DNA of 64,000 nucleotides from Nocardia fluminea (GTDB lineage Bacteria; Actinomycetota; Actinomycetes; Mycobacteriales; Mycobacteriaceae): contig NZ_PJMW01000002.1 of NCBI RefSeq assembly GCF_002846365.1, forward strand, positions 3,720,001-3,784,000, in the 5' to 3' direction. Shown here piece by piece: positions 9,428 through 17,528 of this stretch. Every line of letters starts with the position of its first letter. The stretch's first letter is position 1. Made by a program: the position numbers and the translations under genes. The notes beneath the pieces are model-generated. The model was given only the letters and a program-made list of their open reading frames with translations, made no database searches and had not been told where the DNA came from.

Positions 9428-10822
9428 GTGGATGAAACTTCGCCGCGTACACGCCTCGAGCAATTGGTGATCCGGAAGAGGCTCACCACTGCCGAGTTCA
9501 TGCGCGCCTTCAATCGAACTGCTACCGCGCTGGCGGAGGAAACGCAGGGCGACACGACTGAGATTTCCTGGCCCCAGGCCCGCCGATGGATTCGGGGTGA
9601 ACTGGCGGGCTTGCCGTACCCGATTGCTTGCCGAGTCCTTGAGAGAATGTTTGCCGACGACGGCATCAGCGTCGAGGAGTTGTTCGGGCCGCCGATCGCA
9701 GAGGAGCCGCGACCAGATGTCACGAAACCGACTGCCCCACAAACGGTATTGGCGAGCGACAACTTGCCGCGCGAGGCTTCCTCATCGAGTGTTGGAATCG
9801 AGGAGATGACGAACATGGCGGCTGCTGAGTCTGCGGCATTCGGTGCGTTCTCAGAGCAGTCGAATGTGGGCCCGCATACTCTTGAGCAGTTTCAGGAGGA
9901 CCTCAAACGCATCGTCGCCGTCTACCCCAACAGGCCGGTGTATCCGTTGTTCATCGAGTTGCGTACCCTTCGGGATCGCGCGTTCCGACTGCTTGAAGGG
10001 CGCCAGCCACCTGGTATGACTCGCGATCTGTATCTGGTCGCTGGAACCTTGTGCTCGGTACTCGCGAATGCCAGCTTCGATCTAGGCAACATTCGTGCGG
10101 CCGAAACTCAGGCGCGCACAGCCTATCTGTGTGGTGAACTCGCTCAGCATAACGGGCTGAGGGCATGGGTTCGCGGTCTGCAAGCGCTCATCGCCTATTG
10201 GGATGACCGATGTGTCGAGGCAGCAGATCTTGCTGGTCAGGGCTGGGGCTTCGCACCCGAATCAGGGACCGCTCGCGTCCGTTTGGCTGCCACAGAAGCC
10301 CGCGCCCGCGCCCGCATGCGTGACACGCGCGGGACCGAGGACGCCCTCGCGCGCGCTGAGCGCGCCCGCGAGGCGGTGCTCGGCCCGGACGATCCCGGCG
10401 GAATGATGGCCTTTCCGGAGGCGAAACAGGCGTACAACGCTGCCGAAGCACGTCTGTGGCTCGGGGGCGATGCTAATTGCGCGGCGGCTGAACGACTCGC
10501 AGAGCAGTCTTTGCAGCTTTACCTTGCCGATCCGCCCGAACTTCGCCGCCTCGGCGAGATGTCTTTGGCGAGACTCGATCTCGCAGTTGCGCGATTGCAT
10601 CGCCGGGACCTAGATGGCGCTGCCGAGCAGATTGAGCAGGTCCTCGAGACGGGTGGGCAGCGACGTATCGAGAGCGTCGGTCGACGTCTGCTTCAGATCA
10701 GCACCGCATTGGAGAGACCGTACTTTCAGACCTCGGCTCTCGCCGGGAGTGTGCGTGACCGCATCAAAGATTCCCCGTTCAATAGCGCCCGTGCCCTCGG
10801 TCCGGGACGATCACAGTCATGA
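9428..10822 (+). CDS. Actinobacterial transcriptional regulator with TPR-like repeats
   Basis: A 464-aa protein starting at GTG. The N-terminus has an XRE-like helix-turn-helix region with a typical 'SWPQARRWIRGEL' recognition segment. After a linker, about 330 residues of helical pairs ('ARTAYLCGELAQHNGLRAWVRGLQA', 'EQSLQLYLADPPELRRLGEMSLARLDLA', shown in part) match the tetratricopeptide half of Streptomyces-type regulators. These bind a ligand or partner through the repeats. The stop overlaps the start of the dehydrogenase (ATGA), so the two are co-translated. The ligand is unknown. Confidence 0.75.
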   Translation: MDETSPRTRLEQLVIRKRLTTAEFMRAFNRTATALAEETQGDTTEISWPQARRWIRGELAGLPYPIACRVLERMFADDGISVEELFGPPIAEEPRPDVTKPTAPQTVLASDNLPREASSSSVGIEEMTNMAAAESAAFGAFSEQSNVGPHTLEQFQEDLKRIVAVYPNRPVYPLFIELRTLRDRAFRLLEGRQPPGMTRDLYLVAGTLCSVLANASFDLGNIRAAETQARTAYLCGELAQHNGLRAWVRGLQALIAYWDDRCVEAADLAGQGWGFAPESGTARVRLAATEARARARMRDTRGTEDALARAERAREAVLGPDDPGGMMAFPEAKQAYNAAEARLWLGGDANCAAAERLAEQSLQLYLADPPELRRLGEMSLARLDLAVARLHRRDLDGAAEQIEQVLETGGQRRIESVGRRLLQISTALERPYFQTSALAGSVRDRIKDSPFNSARALGPGRSQS

Positions 10823-11655
10823 TCATCGGCCTGCTTCATCCCGGCAACATGGGGTCTGCTGTCGGTGCGCGCCTGGTCGCCGCTGGCCACACTGTCCTGT
10901 GGCATCCGGTCCATCGCGGGAGCGACACTCACCGACGTGCCGCTGCCGCTGGTCTCACGCCATGCGAAGATCTGGCCGCTCTACTCGATCGCGCGGAAAC
11001 GGTACTTTCCATTTGCCCTTCCTCCGCAGCGATCGAGGTCGCAGAATCGGTCTCGGAGCACAATTATCACGGTGTATATGTCGATGCCAACGCGGTCAGC
11101 CCACAACAGATGGAGCACATCGCCGCCCTGCTCAGTGGCACTGGTGCGGTTGTGGTCGACGCTGCAATTGCCGGGCCACCGCCACGTGATGGGCGGTCGG
11201 CGAAGTTCTTCCTGTCAGGCCCCGATGAGGCCCGGGGCCGCTTCCGCGACCTACTCGTCGACGACGCGGCCCTCATGGCCGAAGAACTCGGCGAAACCCC
11301 CGGCACCGCAAGCGCTCTCAAAATGGCTCTGATCTCCTACCAGCGGCCAGCCCGGCTTCTCGCCGTCCTCTCCTACGGTCTTGCCGACCACTATGGAGTC
11401 ACCGAAGCGCTCATTGCCGAGGCAGAGCGCACCGACATTGCGATCCTGTCCGACCGCAGTGCCCTATCTGGTGTCGCTGCCAGAGCGTGGCGTTGGCTCC
11501 CGGAACTGCACGAAGTCGCGATCAGCCAGGACAGTGCCGGACTACCTACCGGCTTCACCGATACCGCCACGAAGCTCTACGAACTTCTCGCCGAATACAA
11601 GGATCAATGGGACATCGCGCCCGAGCTCGTCATCGAACGCATGATCCAGCGTTGA
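10819..11655 (+). CDS. NAD(P)-dependent oxidoreductase of the 6PGDH/beta-hydroxyacid dehydrogenase type
   Basis: A 278-aa protein with an N-terminal nucleotide-binding motif 'IGLLHPGNMGSAVGARLVAAGHTV' (GxxGxxG; quoted here only to show the loop HPGNMG). A catalytic-region 'VDAAIAGPPP' follows near residue 113, and 'ALKMALISY' stands in place of the usual catalytic Lys/Asn helix. The C-terminal half looks like the DUF1932 all-helical domain of small reductases. It is coupled to the TPR regulator upstream, a pairing that repeats in actinomycetes. The substrate is unknown. Confidence 0.8.
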   Translation: MIIGLLHPGNMGSAVGARLVAAGHTVLWHPVHRGSDTHRRAAAAGLTPCEDLAALLDRAETVLSICPSSAAIEVAESVSEHNYHGVYVDANAVSPQQMEHIAALLSGTGAVVVDAAIAGPPPRDGRSAKFFLSGPDEARGRFRDLLVDDAALMAEELGETPGTASALKMALISYQRPARLLAVLSYGLADHYGVTEALIAEAERTDIAILSDRSALSGVAARAWRWLPELHEVAISQDSAGLPTGFTDTATKLYELLAEYKDQWDIAPELVIERMIQR

Positions 11656-11720
11656 GTACCCGCCACCGGCTGCACGAGGTTTCCTGCCTGTCCTTGCGCG
11701 CTTCGTGTTGCGTGGCAGCC

Positions 11721-12494
11721 TCAGCAGGCGATCGCGGCTGTGCTGTAGAGGCCGTGGACGATCAGGACCGTGGAACATGCTCCGTACTCGTTGATTTCGA
11801 GGTTGACTGCGAGCGGTTGTCTGATGCCGGGTACGCGCAGACGCATCGGTGTTGTGCGGGGCCAGTTGTAGCGGACTTGCATCGGAGTGCCGTCCCAAGC
11901 GCTGCGGAAGGCGATGTCTTTCCGTAGCGCTTGGAACAGTTCTTGTGCCCGGGGATCGTCGCGGTAGCGGGCGAGCACAGTGCGCAGGTTACGGACGAGG
12001 TAGAGCAGTTCGCCGTGCCAGCCGTAGACGCAGTCGCGGGCGGCGGGGGTGAGCATCCAGCGAATGACGTTGTGGTCGGCCTTGTCCAGGCCGGGCATCA
12101 TCCGGTGCAGGACCTCGTTGCCCTGCAGGACAGTCTGGAGCGGGTCGAGGTAGCCGCCGAGGATCTCGTGCTGGTCGAGGTAGTCGAGGTGGGCTTGGAC
12201 TCCCTGGTCGGTGAGGCGGCGGCGCAGTTCATCGGTGGACAGGAGATGGCCGGAGGGCAGCATCAGCTCTTCCAAGTACCACCGTTGTGCGGGTGTCAGG
12301 CCGAAAAACCAGACGAGTTTGTCGAACACGGTGGAGCCGGGCATCTTGCGTTGCCAGATGAGCTCGTTGAGGTGAGTGCTGCTGATTCCAGCCTTTTGGG
12401 CGGTGGATTCGCGGGATAGGTTGCGGTTGTGGCGCAGGTATTCCACCGAGTCGTGGAAGTCGGGCATCCCGGGTAGCAGAGGCGGGTTGAACAT
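11721..12494 (-). CDS. XRE/MmyB-like transcriptional regulator (second of a tandem pair)
   Basis: A 257-aa protein. Residues 13-60 form a helix-turn-helix ('SVEYLRHNRNLSRESTAQ', 'SSTHLNELIWQRKMP'). A C-terminal MmyB-like PAS-type domain follows, with 'LLSTDELRRRLTDQG', 'NVIRWMLTPAARD', 'VRNLRTVLARYRDDPRA' and a final 'NEYGACS' strand. The gene starts 1 nt after the stop of a 35-codon ORF and lies downstream of a related regulator at 12676-13524. It is convergent with the dehydrogenase gene. Such proteins bind fatty-acid-like ligands in methylenomycin-type systems, but the ligand here is unknown. Confidence 0.78.
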   Translation of the reverse strand: MFNPPLLPGMPDFHDSVEYLRHNRNLSRESTAQKAGISSTHLNELIWQRKMPGSTVFDKLVWFFGLTPAQRWYLEELMLPSGHLLSTDELRRRLTDQGVQAHLDYLDQHEILGGYLDPLQTVLQGNEVLHRMMPGLDKADHNVIRWMLTPAARDCVYGWHGELLYLVRNLRTVLARYRDDPRAQELFQALRKDIAFRSAWDGTPMQVRYNWPRTTPMRLRVPGIRQPLAVNLEINEYGACSTVLIVHGLYSTAAIAC

Positions 12495-12495
12495 G

Positions 12496-12603
12496 TCATT
12501 GGCCTCGCGTGTGCGGTGGGATGAGCACGATGTCCACCACGCGCTGGGCGCGAGGTCCGGGTTTGGCGTCGTGACGGCTGGTGCGGGTGAGGACAGCGGT
12601 CAT
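12496..12603 (-). CDS. Putative 35-aa small ORF between two regulators
   Basis: On the minus strand, ATG 12603 is 7 nt after AGGAGCT, a strong ribosome site. The product begins MTAVLTRTSRHDAKPGPR, continues with a hydrophobic 'VVDIVLIPP', and ends in 'HTRGQ'. It is Arg-rich with no cysteine. The next gene starts one base after its stop, so translation is probably coupled. It could be a signal or leader peptide for the regulator pair, or simply a translational leader. Function unknown. Confidence 0.45.
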   Translation of the reverse strand: MTAVLTRTSRHDAKPGPRAQRVVDIVLIPPHTRGQ

Positions 12604-12675
12604 TGTCAGCTCCTGTCGGTGTTCGGTTGTCTCGCCGTGTATTCGGTGAGACGGGTCGTTGTTGAGCGGGGCGGG

Positions 12676-13524
12676 TCAGAGTTGGATCGGTGGGTCGCAG
12701 GGGTCGCGGTAGCCCATGCAAAATCGGAGATCCGGGGTGTCGTTGGTGCCGAGGTGTGTATAGCCCTTGGCGCCGAGGTGGATCCGGACGCAGTACAACT
12801 CTCCGGTGTCGGGTTCGCGGAGTCGGAGGGGTTCCTCGGTCTGGTAGCCGTAGGCGACCCCGAGCCTGGTGTTCCACAACTCGGTGAAAACGACTGAACC
12901 ACACAGCTTCTCGAACAGGGCCTGCGCATGTGGGGTCTGGCGGTAGACGCCGAACGCGGCACGCAGGGACGCGACCAGGTAGGCGGCGGCGATATCCCAG
13001 TCCACGACAAGGGATTCGGCGGTGTGTGCGGTCGTGCCGGGATGAAAGAACCACAAGCTGACGTTGTCGTCGTAGTAGCCGATACCGGGCAGCTCGAAGC
13101 GAAAGCGTTTGTTGGCGTGGACCAACGACCACAAGGGGTCGATGTAGGCACCGACGAGGCCGCGCTCGTCGAGGTTGCTCAGCGTCTCGAGGTGGTCGGC
13201 GGCGCTGGGACGGGTTCGCAGTTCCTCGACCGAGTCCAGCGACACAGGGACCCGGACGAGGTCGCGGCTGTGGCGGGCTTGCGCCGGATTCATGTTGTAG
13301 GTGGTGATCATCTGCTCGAGCCCCGCCACGGTGCACGGGGCGGTGCCGTACTCGATCTTCCTGAGCAGCTCGTAGCTGATCTTGAGCAGGCCGGCGGCCT
13401 CGGGCCGGGAGAGTTCGCGGTGCTCGCGGACCCTGCGTAACCATCGGCCCAGGTCAGGTAGCTCGGGTTCGGTGCGTCCCTGGCCTCGCCGCGGATGGTT
13501 GGTTGGGTTGGTCCTCCGGTTCAT
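12676..13524 (-). CDS. XRE/MmyB-like transcriptional regulator (first of a tandem pair)
   Basis: A 282-aa protein. A basic tail precedes an XRE helix-turn-helix at residues 24-75 ('LGRWLRRVREHRELSRPEAAG', 'SYELLRKIEYG'). A MmyB-like C-terminal domain follows ('LETLSNLDERGLVGAYIDP', 'YDDNVSLWFFHPGT', 'VASLRAAFGVYR', 'LRLREPDTGELY' and 'CMGYRDPCDPP'). It reads away from the envelope operon at 13908-20134, with about 380 bp between. It may control that promoter region and its own. Confidence 0.78.
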   Translation of the reverse strand: MNRRTNPTNHPRRGQGRTEPELPDLGRWLRRVREHRELSRPEAAGLLKISYELLRKIEYGTAPCTVAGLEQMITTYNMNPAQARHSRDLVRVPVSLDSVEELRTRPSAADHLETLSNLDERGLVGAYIDPLWSLVHANKRFRFELPGIGYYDDNVSLWFFHPGTTAHTAESLVVDWDIAAAYLVASLRAAFGVYRQTPHAQALFEKLCGSVVFTELWNTRLGVAYGYQTEEPLRLREPDTGELYCVRIHLGAKGYTHLGTNDTPDLRFCMGYRDPCDPPIQL

Positions 13525-13907
13525 GTCAAGCCCCTCCTACTACGGTCTTCAGTTGCCCTCCACCAGAAGTTAGGTTGAAGGGTTTACTCCCCCGAGTTGA
13601 TTAATTCGTACCAGAAACGGACCGGTCCGGCCACAAATAATTCGCTGTGACCTGGCTGACAGTTAGCTACCACCGCCGCGTAGGGCGTGTCGGGTATTCG
13701 GAGTGTCCATTTGGCGGGGGACATGCCCCGGAAAAATTCTTTTCTGACACTTTTCTTACCAGTTTCGCCGATCGGCGCAGGCCACCCGCTGTCGGCGGGG
13801 TGGTAACCGGAGTGGCGGACACAATATTTACCAGTCGAAGGGGTAGCGCTGCACTGGTTTTCGGGGCTGTGATGGTGAGGTACCCAACCTCCTCCGAAAG
13901 GGAAACC
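13525..13907 (+). promoter_or_regulatory. Divergent intergenic region, no gene seen
   Basis: About 380 bp between the minus-strand regulator and a plus-strand small peptide. Base composition is less GC-rich than the genes. It contains near-palindromic sequence around 13795-13825 (GGCGGGGTGGTAACCGGAG region) and an AT-rich patch ACAATATTTACC just after, which may be an operator and promoter for the plus-strand operon. No open frame with a ribosome site is supported. Confidence 0.4.
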
Positions 13908-14003
13908 ATGGACCTCTACACAGTTTTGTCGGTTCTCAGTGCTGGCGCGTCGCTGGTCTCGAATGCGCTGGCGATCGCGGTACAGGTGCTGCCGTTCTTC
14001 TGA
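13908..14003 (+). CDS. Putative 31-aa hydrophobic peptide
   Basis: ATG 13908 follows GAAAGGGAA by 3-8 nt. The product begins MDLYTVLSVLSAGASLVSNA and ends 'LAIAVQVLPFF': one hydrophobic helix spans nearly the whole peptide, with only one charged residue. A perfect 13-bp hairpin lies 45 nt after the stop, as expected of a short independent transcript. It resembles small membrane peptides or type I toxins, but no family is recognised. Confidence 0.45.
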   Translation: MDLYTVLSVLSAGASLVSNALAIAVQVLPFF

Positions 14004-14047
14004 TCGGCCCACTGGTTCTCGCTGACTAGAAGAATCGAGAGCCCGAC

Positions 14048-14076
14048 TCTCCCGGCTGCGATCCGCAGCCGGGAGA
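14048..14076 (+). terminator. Perfect 13-bp hairpin after the small peptide
   Basis: Arms TCTCCCGGCTGCG and CGCAGCCGGGAGA with an ATC loop. There is no long T-tract, as is common in high-GC actinomycetes. It probably ends or attenuates transcription between the peptide and the envelope operon. Confidence 0.6.
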
Positions 14077-14117
14077 CACGGGAATTTGTCGCAAACTCGC
14101 GCAATTCCTAGTGTTCT

Positions 14118-14153
14118 CCCTGGTCTTTTCCCGGGCCTTTTCCCTGGTCTTTT
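14118..14153 (+). repeat. Three tandem 12-bp pyrimidine-rich repeats
   Basis: Units CCCTGGTCTTTT, CCCGGGCCTTTT and CCCTGGTCTTTT lie head to tail just upstream of the envelope operon. They could be operator half-sites or a slippage product. Confidence 0.6.
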
Positions 14154-14273
14154 TCCACCTTCATCGAAGGGTTATTTGTCATGCCCAAAAATGGGATTAC
14201 TTCGCCTGCTGTCCCGCTGTCGGGGCAGGACTGCGGCTCAGCCCTAAGTCCTCGCCTGCGCTATGGAGGGCGG

Positions 14274-15083
14274 ATGCTGTGGAGTGGCCGCATAGTGGCC
14301 GCTGGTGCTGTGCCGGTGCTGATGCTGCTGGCCGCCCAGCCCGCGAACGCGATGGCACCGCTGGCTCCGATCGCGGACCAGCCCGGCGTCACCGCTCCCG
14401 CGCAACCCGGAACCCAAGCTCCCGCACCGCCTCCGGCCCCGGAACCTGAGCCGCCGGTGTATGCGCAGCAGCCACCCGAGGTCCGCAACGGCCCGTCCCC
14501 GCGTCCGGCTCCCTCACCTGAGCCCGCGCCGCCGGTGTACGTGCTCGAGCTGCACACCCCGGTGCCGGTGGAACCCGTCGCCCCGATCGAGCCGCCACCG
14601 GACACGATCCGGATCGGGACAGCGCAATTCGCCGACCCGGAATGGCTACCGCCCGAGGTCGGCGACACGATCAACACCGTCGCCGCCGACCTGGAAGCCC
14701 AAGCCGCGACGTTCCTGGACTCGGTCGGTCTCCCCGCCGGGCGTTCGGATCGGGTGGCCGGGGCCACGGTCGCCGGTGCCGGGGCCGGTGGCGCGATCGG
14801 TGGCACGGTGACCGGTGCCCCGGCAGCGGCGGCTGGTGCGGCCGTGGGCGCGCTGGCGGGCGGGACCATCGGCGGAATCGCCGGGGCCGCAATAGGCACC
14901 GTGGTCGCGATCCCGGTGATCGGGACGATCACAAGCGGTGTGGCCGGTACCGCGTTGGGTGCGGCGGCCGGGGCGGTCGCGGGCGCGTTGGTCGCCGGGG
15001 TGCCTGCCGCCGCCGTGGGCGCGTTGGTCGGCGGCACCGTCGGTGCTGGGTTCGGTGCGGGCGCGGGGGTGGGCCAGCCATGA
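14274..15083 (+). CDS. Secreted or anchored Pro-rich protein with a Gly-zipper C-terminal half
   Basis: Start ATG 14274 is chosen because GGAGGG lies 4 nt upstream and the product then opens with a clear signal peptide (MLWSGRIVAAGAVPVLMLL ending AQPANA). The mature part has about 90 Pro/Glu/Ala-rich residues, then a short folded section. About 110 residues of Gly/Ala zipper follow ('GGAIGGTVTGAP', 'GALAGGTIGGIAGAAIG' and similar), able to form packed membrane helices or an amyloid-like pore. An upstream ATG at 14181 is in frame but less convincing. The stop overlaps the cutinase start (ATGA). This may be a surface or pore component acting with the hydrolases of the operon. Confidence 0.7.
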   Translation: MLWSGRIVAAGAVPVLMLLAAQPANAMAPLAPIADQPGVTAPAQPGTQAPAPPPAPEPEPPVYAQQPPEVRNGPSPRPAPSPEPAPPVYVLELHTPVPVEPVAPIEPPPDTIRIGTAQFADPEWLPPEVGDTINTVAADLEAQAATFLDSVGLPAGRSDRVAGATVAGAGAGGAIGGTVTGAPAAAAGAAVGALAGGTIGGIAGAAIGTVVAIPVIGTITSGVAGTALGAAAGAVAGALVAGVPAAAVGALVGGTVGAGFGAGAGVGQP

Positions 15084-16318
15084 CCGCCAGCCGGGTCCTC
15101 ACCGCGGCCGTTCTGGCCACCCTCGCCGGGAGCCTCTGTTCGCCGGGAACCGGTGTCGCGCAACCGTCTCCGGCGGGGCGGAGCTGCCCGGCGCTGTGGG
15201 TGCTCGGGGTGCAGGGCACCAGCGAGTCCTCGCCGGGTGCCTCCGAGACCGCCGACAGCGGAATGCTGGGGCAGCTGCTCGGCCCGGTGCAGGCCGCCGC
15301 ACCGAATCTGGTGGCACACACCTACATTGGCTATCCAGCCTCATTCGGCGGTGCGGTCGGCACCGGCGGTGGCACCGACCCGTACGTAGTGTCGGCGGGC
15401 GCGGGATTGGCCGGGCTCACCGACACGGCCGGGCAGATCGCCGCCGAATGCCCCGGCACCGCTCTCGCTGCTGTCGGGTATTCCCAAGGCGCGCAGGTGG
15501 TGTCGTCTTTTGCCCAGGCTGTCGGGGCTGGGGAAGGTCCCGTCGATCCTGGACGGGTCGCGGGGATCGCGCTGTTCTCCGATCCGCAACGCGCACCGGG
15601 CTCGCCGGTGATCCCCGGCCGCCCCGGACAGTTGACCCCGGACCCGGCTCCGGGCACGAGCGGGGCGGCGGTGTCGCAGGTCGCGATCACCACAGCACCC
15701 GCTTCCGGTAGCGGGATCGCCACCACCTCGGGTGTGGACTTCGGCGCGTTGACCGGGCGGGTTGCCGACATCTGTGTCGAGGGTGACCTCAGTTGCTCGG
15801 CACCCGATCGCGCCGCGTTGCTGCGAATGTCGGCCCAGCTCGCCGCCCAGGCCGACTTGCGGGACCCGATCGCCGCGCTCGGCTCGATGCAGGCGCTGCT
15901 GGCCTCCACACTCGGTGATGCATGGACGACCGTGGTGCTCAACGACTTCCAGATCGGCCCCGCTTCAGTTGACTATGTGCCCGCGGTGAGTCTGGCCCAG
16001 CGCCTCACCGACGCCGCAGACTCGCGCACGCCCGCTCCGGGCCCTGCGGACAACGCCGCCGCGTCAGCGAAGTGGGCGCAGGTCACCGCCGTGGTGGCCG
16101 CTAACCCGTTCACCCAGTTGCCCAACCTCGCCGCGCGCTTGTCGGAGGCGTGGGGCCAGTTGGTCGCCGACAACGCCGATCTGCTCGATCCGGCGGTGCT
16201 GCTGCGCTACGCCGATACCTCTTCCCGCCACACCAGCTATCACTCGACCGGGCAACTTGCCAGCTCGGTCGCGTGGCTGACCGCCCTCGCCTACGACCTC
16301 GCCGGGAGCTACCAGTGA
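15080..16318 (+). CDS. Secreted cutinase-family serine hydrolase with C-terminal extension
   Basis: A 412-aa protein with signal peptide (residues 1-26, ending 'GTGVAQP') and a cutinase/alpha-beta hydrolase fold. The nucleophile elbow is intact as 'AVGYSQGAQ', and the Asp-bearing Cys-bridged loop is 'ICVEGDLSCS'. The catalytic His that normally follows that loop is not obvious. About 160 extra residues follow. Cutinases in mycolic-acid bacteria hydrolyse lipids or esters of the envelope, so here it may open the mycomembrane for conjugation. It overlaps both neighbours (ATGA before, GTGA after). Confidence 0.82.
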   Translation: MTASRVLTAAVLATLAGSLCSPGTGVAQPSPAGRSCPALWVLGVQGTSESSPGASETADSGMLGQLLGPVQAAAPNLVAHTYIGYPASFGGAVGTGGGTDPYVVSAGAGLAGLTDTAGQIAAECPGTALAAVGYSQGAQVVSSFAQAVGAGEGPVDPGRVAGIALFSDPQRAPGSPVIPGRPGQLTPDPAPGTSGAAVSQVAITTAPASGSGIATTSGVDFGALTGRVADICVEGDLSCSAPDRAALLRMSAQLAAQADLRDPIAALGSMQALLASTLGDAWTTVVLNDFQIGPASVDYVPAVSLAQRLTDAADSRTPAPGPADNAAASAKWAQVTAVVAANPFTQLPNLAARLSEAWGQLVADNADLLDPAVLLRYADTSSRHTSYHSTGQLASSVAWLTALAYDLAGSYQ

Positions 16319-17445
16319 AATTCAGCGACTTCTACCAAACACCGATCCTGCGCGACGGTGCACGACCCGGGGACCTCGTCCGCACCAGGCCCGTGTTCGC
16401 CTCCCAACTCGCCGGGGCAGCCGGAGCCTGGCAGATCGTCTACGTCACCACCGGTTCACGCGGGCAACTACTGCCCGCCTCGGCAATCGTGCTGATCCCC
16501 GAAGCCACCGCCGAGCCCGGCAAGACCGCGATCCTGATGTACTGCCCACCTTTTCGCGGACTCGCGGGAGTGTGCGCGCCCTCGCAACTGTTAGCGACCG
16601 GCACCGAACCCGACACCTACGCGATCGAAGCAGCGTTGGATCGAGGGTGGGTGGTGGCGATTCCCGATGGGCAAGGACTCGGCGTCGGCACCGGACCCCA
16701 CACCTTCCTCGCCGCCCGCGACGGTGCCAGGGCGGTGCTCGACCTCGCACGGGCTGTGTATCGGGGTGCGAACCTCGATCTGCCGGTCGCTCCGGTCGTG
16801 GCGTGGGGATACGCCGATGGAGGTCGGGTTGCCGCCGCTGCGGGGGAGCTGCAGCCGTGGTACGCGCCCGAGGTGGATCTGCGCGGTGTCGCCGCCGGAG
16901 CCGTCATCTCCGACCTCGTGGCCGTGGCTGCGGTGATCAGCGAGGGTCCGGGCGCGGGCCTGGGGTTAGCCGGGTTCATCGGGCTCGCCCGTGCCTATGA
17001 CCAGCTCCCGCTGCGTCATGTGCTCAGCGAGGCCGGGGTGCAAGCTGTCGCCGAGGCACAGCAGCTCACGGGTGTCGAACTGCGAGAACGGTTCCCGCAA
17101 CCACTGGCGCATTGGACCAAAGGCGCGGACCCTTGGAACGATCATTGGTGGCGGCGGGTGTTGGCGCTGGAAACCCTTGGCCATACCAAGCCGCCGATGC
17201 CGCTGCACCTCTATCACGGTGAACTCGACCTCGTCGTGCCCGTGCGCGCTGGTCGGCGCACTCTCATCGCGTACCGGCAACGCGGCACGCTGGTTTCCTG
17301 GCGTGAGTACGAGGCCGATCACCGCTCCACCGCACACCTCGCGGTCAGCGATGTCCTGGCCAGGCTCGGCGAAGACCTCACGAGTCAGCCGGCGACCTCG
17401 CCCACCCCGACCCAGCCTGAGAGCGAGCACACGAGCCGCCCATGA
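16315..17445 (+). CDS. Lipase-fold (secretory lipase type) protein without the catalytic serine
   Basis: A 376-aa protein starting at GTG 16315, which overlaps the cutinase stop. The fold matches actinobacterial secretory lipases: 'VFASQLAGAAGAWQIVY', 'AIPDGQGLGVGTGPHTFLAA' in part, 'WYAPEVDLRGVAAGA' and a 'YHGELDLVVPV' strand. The elbow reads G-Y-A-D-G-G (Ala167) where active members have GYSQGG. The other triad candidates Asp305 and His336 remain. It also has no signal peptide. It is therefore likely a catalytically dead, cytoplasmic scaffold or lipid-binding relative, unless another residue acts. Confidence 0.8.
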   Translation: MKFSDFYQTPILRDGARPGDLVRTRPVFASQLAGAAGAWQIVYVTTGSRGQLLPASAIVLIPEATAEPGKTAILMYCPPFRGLAGVCAPSQLLATGTEPDTYAIEAALDRGWVVAIPDGQGLGVGTGPHTFLAARDGARAVLDLARAVYRGANLDLPVAPVVAWGYADGGRVAAAAGELQPWYAPEVDLRGVAAGAVISDLVAVAAVISEGPGAGLGLAGFIGLARAYDQLPLRHVLSEAGVQAVAEAQQLTGVELRERFPQPLAHWTKGADPWNDHWWRRVLALETLGHTKPPMPLHLYHGELDLVVPVRAGRRTLIAYRQRGTLVSWREYEADHRSTAHLAVSDVLARLGEDLTSQPATSPTPTQPESEHTSRP

Positions 17446-17459
17446 CCCCTCTGGGGAAA

Positions 17460-17496
17460 CCTGCCCGCACCCCACCCCCTCCGAGGTGCGGGCAGG
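17460..17496 (+). terminator. 12-bp hairpin between the lipase-fold gene and the next gene
   Basis: Arms CCTGCCCGCACC and GGTGCGGGCAGG with a 13-nt loop. The downstream gene is on the same strand, so it may attenuate rather than end transcription. Confidence 0.5.
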
Positions 17497-17528
17497 CCCC
17501 GGAGCCTCACCGATCCGAGGCGAGATGA

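Noticed and set aside
14642..15079. Upstream extension of the cutinase frame
   Set aside because: It overlaps the Gly-zipper gene, has Arg-rich shadow composition, and ATG 15080 gives a proper signal peptide and an ATGA junction.
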